The translations under genes were made by a program, and so were the position numbers. The notes beneath the pieces are model-generated. The model was not told the DNA's origin. It saw nothing but the letters and a program-made list of their open reading frames with translations, and searched no databases. A stretch of 64,000 nt of DNA from Bdellovibrio bacteriovorus (GTDB lineage Bacteria; Bdellovibrionota; Bdellovibrionia; Bdellovibrionales; Bdellovibrionaceae). Numbering within the stretch: the first letter of the stretch is position 1; the number at the start of each line of letters is the position of its first letter. This document shows positions 62,025-64,000 of this stretch, piece by piece. The stretch lies in contig NZ_CP102930.1 in NCBI RefSeq assembly GCF_025558485.1, positions 496,001 through 560,000 on the forward strand. The letters run 5' to 3'.

Positions 62025-63371
62025 CTATCTTCCATCCGCCGCGATTTGTTTCATTGTCGTGTAATGGTTGTAGATGACTGAGCCATACGAGTAAGAATTA
62101 CGTCTTGTTTCAAAGTGTCTTACCAACTCGAAACGTTCATTGGCACTCACACGCAGAACCACCTGACGGAACTGAGCTTCAGACAACTGAGCGGCTTTTT
62201 GCACCAACAGGTTGTAAGAGTTGTAAGCCATGGTGCCGTAAGAATAAGTGCTCATCTTGCCTGCGAACAATTCCATATCCAGGTCCATTTGACGGAACTG
62301 TTTGCCGTTACGTCGGCTTTCCTGTTCATAGAAGGACGGCGCCTTTGCGAACAAGGACTGCGCCAGACGGCTGTAAGCATTGTAGGGAGTCGTACCATAG
62401 CTGTAAGTGCTCATCTTTGTCAGGAAGTCCTGACCGAATCTCAACAGATCGTCAGTTGTGCGAATCTCACATTGCAAAGCCACATCCAGGCCCTTTTCCA
62501 TGGAATTAAACATCGCTGTGGAAACTTGAGAGAACGCATTGTAAGGAACAGAACCGTAAGAATATGTGCTCATCTTTCTCAGGTACAATCCGCCCAAGGT
62601 TTCCATCGAACTCAAGGAAGAGTTTTGGGCTTCACGACTTTGCGCCAAATTCACCATGCGAGAAGCGGCCTGCTGCAACTGCTGGCTGGCCATGTTGTAT
62701 TCCACAGAACCGTAGGAACTGCGAGACATGCGTGCGGCCCACTCTTCCACTTCCTGTCCCATACGTTCCAGGCCGCGAGCCACATCACTGCGATTGTAAC
62801 AGCCGTTGTTGCCACCATTACCGTTGCCGTGGCCCGGATAGCTTGGCTGGCTTGGAATTGGCGGAGGAAGACTGCCCACAACCAATTGAGGACGGGATTC
62901 AGAAGACAACGCGGAAACACTGATATCCGCATAGCCACCGTAAGATTCCGCACGAAGATCCATGGCCACAATACGGGAACGAACATTCAGAACCTCAGAA
63001 ACGGCTCTGGAACCTGCATTGATCACATTTGTATTCTGGAATTCACGAACAGCAATGCGCTGACCATCTTCTGTATGCAGAACAGCCTCATGCAACTTCA
63101 GACGCTGAGCCAGAACTGCCACCTCAACACGCTCAAGACGAATTGCCTTGCGCAAGCTGACACGGTACCAGGCTCCACCGGAACTACGGGTCACGCCCTG
63201 AATCTCAACACGGCCTTCCTGGAGATAAGAACCCTGCCCCGGTGGCGGGGGTGGCGGCATCGGAGCCTGAGGATAGCGGCCCGGACGCCCCTGTTGCTGA
63301 GCTAAAGCAGGAACACTGACCTGCACGGTTGCTGTTGCGATCAACATTCCAAGAATTAATTTTGTTTTCAT
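62025..63371 (-). CDS. Secreted protein with beta-sandwich domain and five SYG-x3-YN repeats
   Basis: 448 residues: signal peptide (KLILGMLIATATVQVSVPALA-Q), a Pro-rich linker, a beta-sandwich domain (about 53-165) that matches the end of the neighbouring gene, a second Pro/Gly-rich linker, then five units of 51-53 residues (about 205-448). Each unit holds a SYG(S/T)xxYN motif with the Gly at residues 221, 273, 326, 379 and 430, and two amphipathic helices. The ATG at 63371 follows GGAG. Probably a cell-surface or periplasmic scaffold. Not recognised as a named family. Confidence 0.75.
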   Translation of the reverse strand: MKTKLILGMLIATATVQVSVPALAQQQGRPGRYPQAPMPPPPPPGQGSYLQEGRVEIQGVTRSSGGAWYRVSLRKAIRLERVEVAVLAQRLKLHEAVLHTEDGQRIAVREFQNTNVINAGSRAVSEVLNVRSRIVAMDLRAESYGGYADISVSALSSESRPQLVVGSLPPPIPSQPSYPGHGNGNGGNNGCYNRSDVARGLERMGQEVEEWAARMSRSSYGSVEYNMASQQLQQAASRMVNLAQSREAQNSSLSSMETLGGLYLRKMSTYSYGSVPYNAFSQVSTAMFNSMEKGLDVALQCEIRTTDDLLRFGQDFLTKMSTYSYGTTPYNAYSRLAQSLFAKAPSFYEQESRRNGKQFRQMDLDMELFAGKMSTYSYGTMAYNSYNLLVQKAAQLSEAQFRQVVLRVSANERFELVRHFETRRNSYSYGSVIYNHYTTMKQIAADGR

Positions 63372-63397
63372 ATAAATCTCCAAATTAATTTTTTAAA

Positions 63398-64000
63398 TTA
63401 GCGAGCACGAGAAAGCTTTGTGTAATGACGTGAATACACTTTGCCGTCGTCATCATCACGCACTCCGACCAGACCATTGGCATAAACCGATTCCACGCGT
63501 CCTGCATAATAACGTCCACTGCCACCCTGACTTAGCACACGATCACCCCGGCAGAAGCCCATGCCGCACTTCACCTCTTTGGACACCGCAGACATCTTAC
63601 GTGGATAGGTTTTACCGTCGTCATCATCGCGCACCTGAAGCAGACCGTTGGAATAAACGGCCACAACAGAACCGAAATAAACCTTGTCATTAAGAACGGA
63701 CACCACGCGATCTTTAGCACACAGAGATTCAAGGCAGTTCACTTTGCGGTGAACAAGCTTGGATGCACGGTAATATTCCTTGCCGTCATCGGCATCGCGC
63801 ATTTTCACCAAATCGCCTGTATAGACCGCTGTGACCCGCCCTGAATAGGCCTTGCCTTCCCCAATAGGGTACGCCATGACTTCTTCGCCCTCACACACAC
63901 GACCGGCGTTGCAAGAAATGCGTTTATGAACATTTTCCTGATCGCGTACATAGGTTTTGCCATCATCTGCATCACGAACCAGCACCTTGCCGTTCTGATA
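63398..64000 (-). CDS. Repeat protein with RDxDDGK-Y units (5' end outside window)
   Basis: The reading frame is open to the right edge (residues YQNGKVLVRD fit the repeat before the first internal Met), so the start is not visible. At least four units of 56-59 residues are seen, each with VRDDDDGK(T/V/E)Y or RDADDGK and, except in the last, a C-x4-6-C pair (SCNAGRVC, NCLESLC, KCGMGFC), followed by Y-x-G-x-V-x-x-V-Y. These look like small beta-barrel (SH3/Tudor-like) units. It lies 26 bases upstream of the SYG-repeat gene. Function unknown. Confidence 0.7.
   Translation of the reverse strand, partial: YQNGKVLVRDADDGKTYVRDQENVHKRISCNAGRVCEGEEVMAYPIGEGKAYSGRVTAVYTGDLVKMRDADDGKEYYRASKLVHRKVNCLESLCAKDRVVSVLNDKVYFGSVVAVYSNGLLQVRDDDDGKTYPRKMSAVSKEVKCGMGFCRGDRVLSQGGSGRYYAGRVESVYANGLVGVRDDDDGKVYSRHYTKLSRAR

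Noticed and set aside
62115..63305. A 396-residue plus-strand frame opposite the repeat protein
   Set aside because: Repeats of the coding strand keep stop codons away; no start signal or known motif.
63398..64000. Enterokinase-like DDDDK sites
   Set aside because: The text is DDDDGK, in a turn of a repeat; not a protease site.
1..64000. tRNA, rRNA, IS elements, prophage and CRISPR arrays
   Set aside because: None found in the gaps or by repeated terminal sequences; the only long direct repeat is the 104-bp duplication.

Overview
The window looks like chromosomal DNA of a predatory Bdellovibrio bacteriovorus-type bacterium (Bdellovibrionota). This is an inference. It rests on the mix of a standard Gram-negative housekeeping set with many short secreted proteins that resemble nothing common, several solitary periplasmic solute-binding proteins, envelope proteases and murein enzymes, and very dense gene packing with GTG and TTG starts and 1-4 base stop/start overlaps. 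No rRNA, tRNA, IS element, prophage or CRISPR array was seen. It reads as core genome with species-specific envelope genes in between. 67 protein genes (two cut by the window edges) and one previously hidden pseudogene are described.

Layout. 1-5.4 kb: lytic transglycosylase, Agl23-like membrane glycosyltransferase, a small GT2-like protein, a YheT-type hydrolase and a DUF3465 protein. 5.6-7 kb: solute-binding protein and greB. 7.1-12.4 kb: a three-gene operon of a FecR/fibronectin-like protein, a fibronectin-like/beta-barrel protein and a Cache-HAMP adenylate cyclase. Its terminator lies inside the convergent lipoprotein gene and has been tandemly duplicated (104-bp unit). 13-15.4 kb: two secreted proteins, one a large lipoprotein with a C-terminal calcium-loop module. 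15.5-18.4 kb: a DUF3299-ZrgA-ABC transporter operon (probably zinc or other metal), divergent from hisS. 19.8-26 kb: lgt, secreted barrels, an rRNA methyltransferase and a broken GyrI-like gene. 26.1-29 kb: nrdR-nusB-two unknowns-ppsR run. 29-35.6 kb: unknown secreted proteins, a chemoreceptor whose ribosome binding site lies in a hairpin, and a LysR regulator. 35.6-40.3 kb: an M16 protease pair, fliL and an L,D-transpeptidase. 40.4-48.3 kb: rhomboid, HIT, sppA, rpsA, an intruding solute-binding protein, cmk and hisC. 48.4-52.8 kb: reduced hydantoinase A/B-like pair, msrA, a solute-binding protein. 52.8-60.8 kb: ilvA, asnS, a putative cysteine-type cell wall protein, and the glycolytic gap-pgk-tpiA operon. 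60.9-64 kb: three neighbouring surface proteins built from repeats or a shared beta-sandwich domain.

How they work together. Translation, transcription and central carbon genes (hisS, asnS, rpsA, greB, nusB, nrdR, gap-pgk-tpiA, ppsR) are ordinary. The accessory theme is the envelope: murein enzymes, lipoprotein maturation (lgt), membrane proteolysis (sppA, rhomboid, M16 pair) and sensing (chemoreceptor, cyclase operon). The most unusual items are the cyclase operon, the 104-bp terminator duplication, the repeat proteins at the right edge, the GyrI-like pseudogene, and the chemoreceptor leader hairpin.
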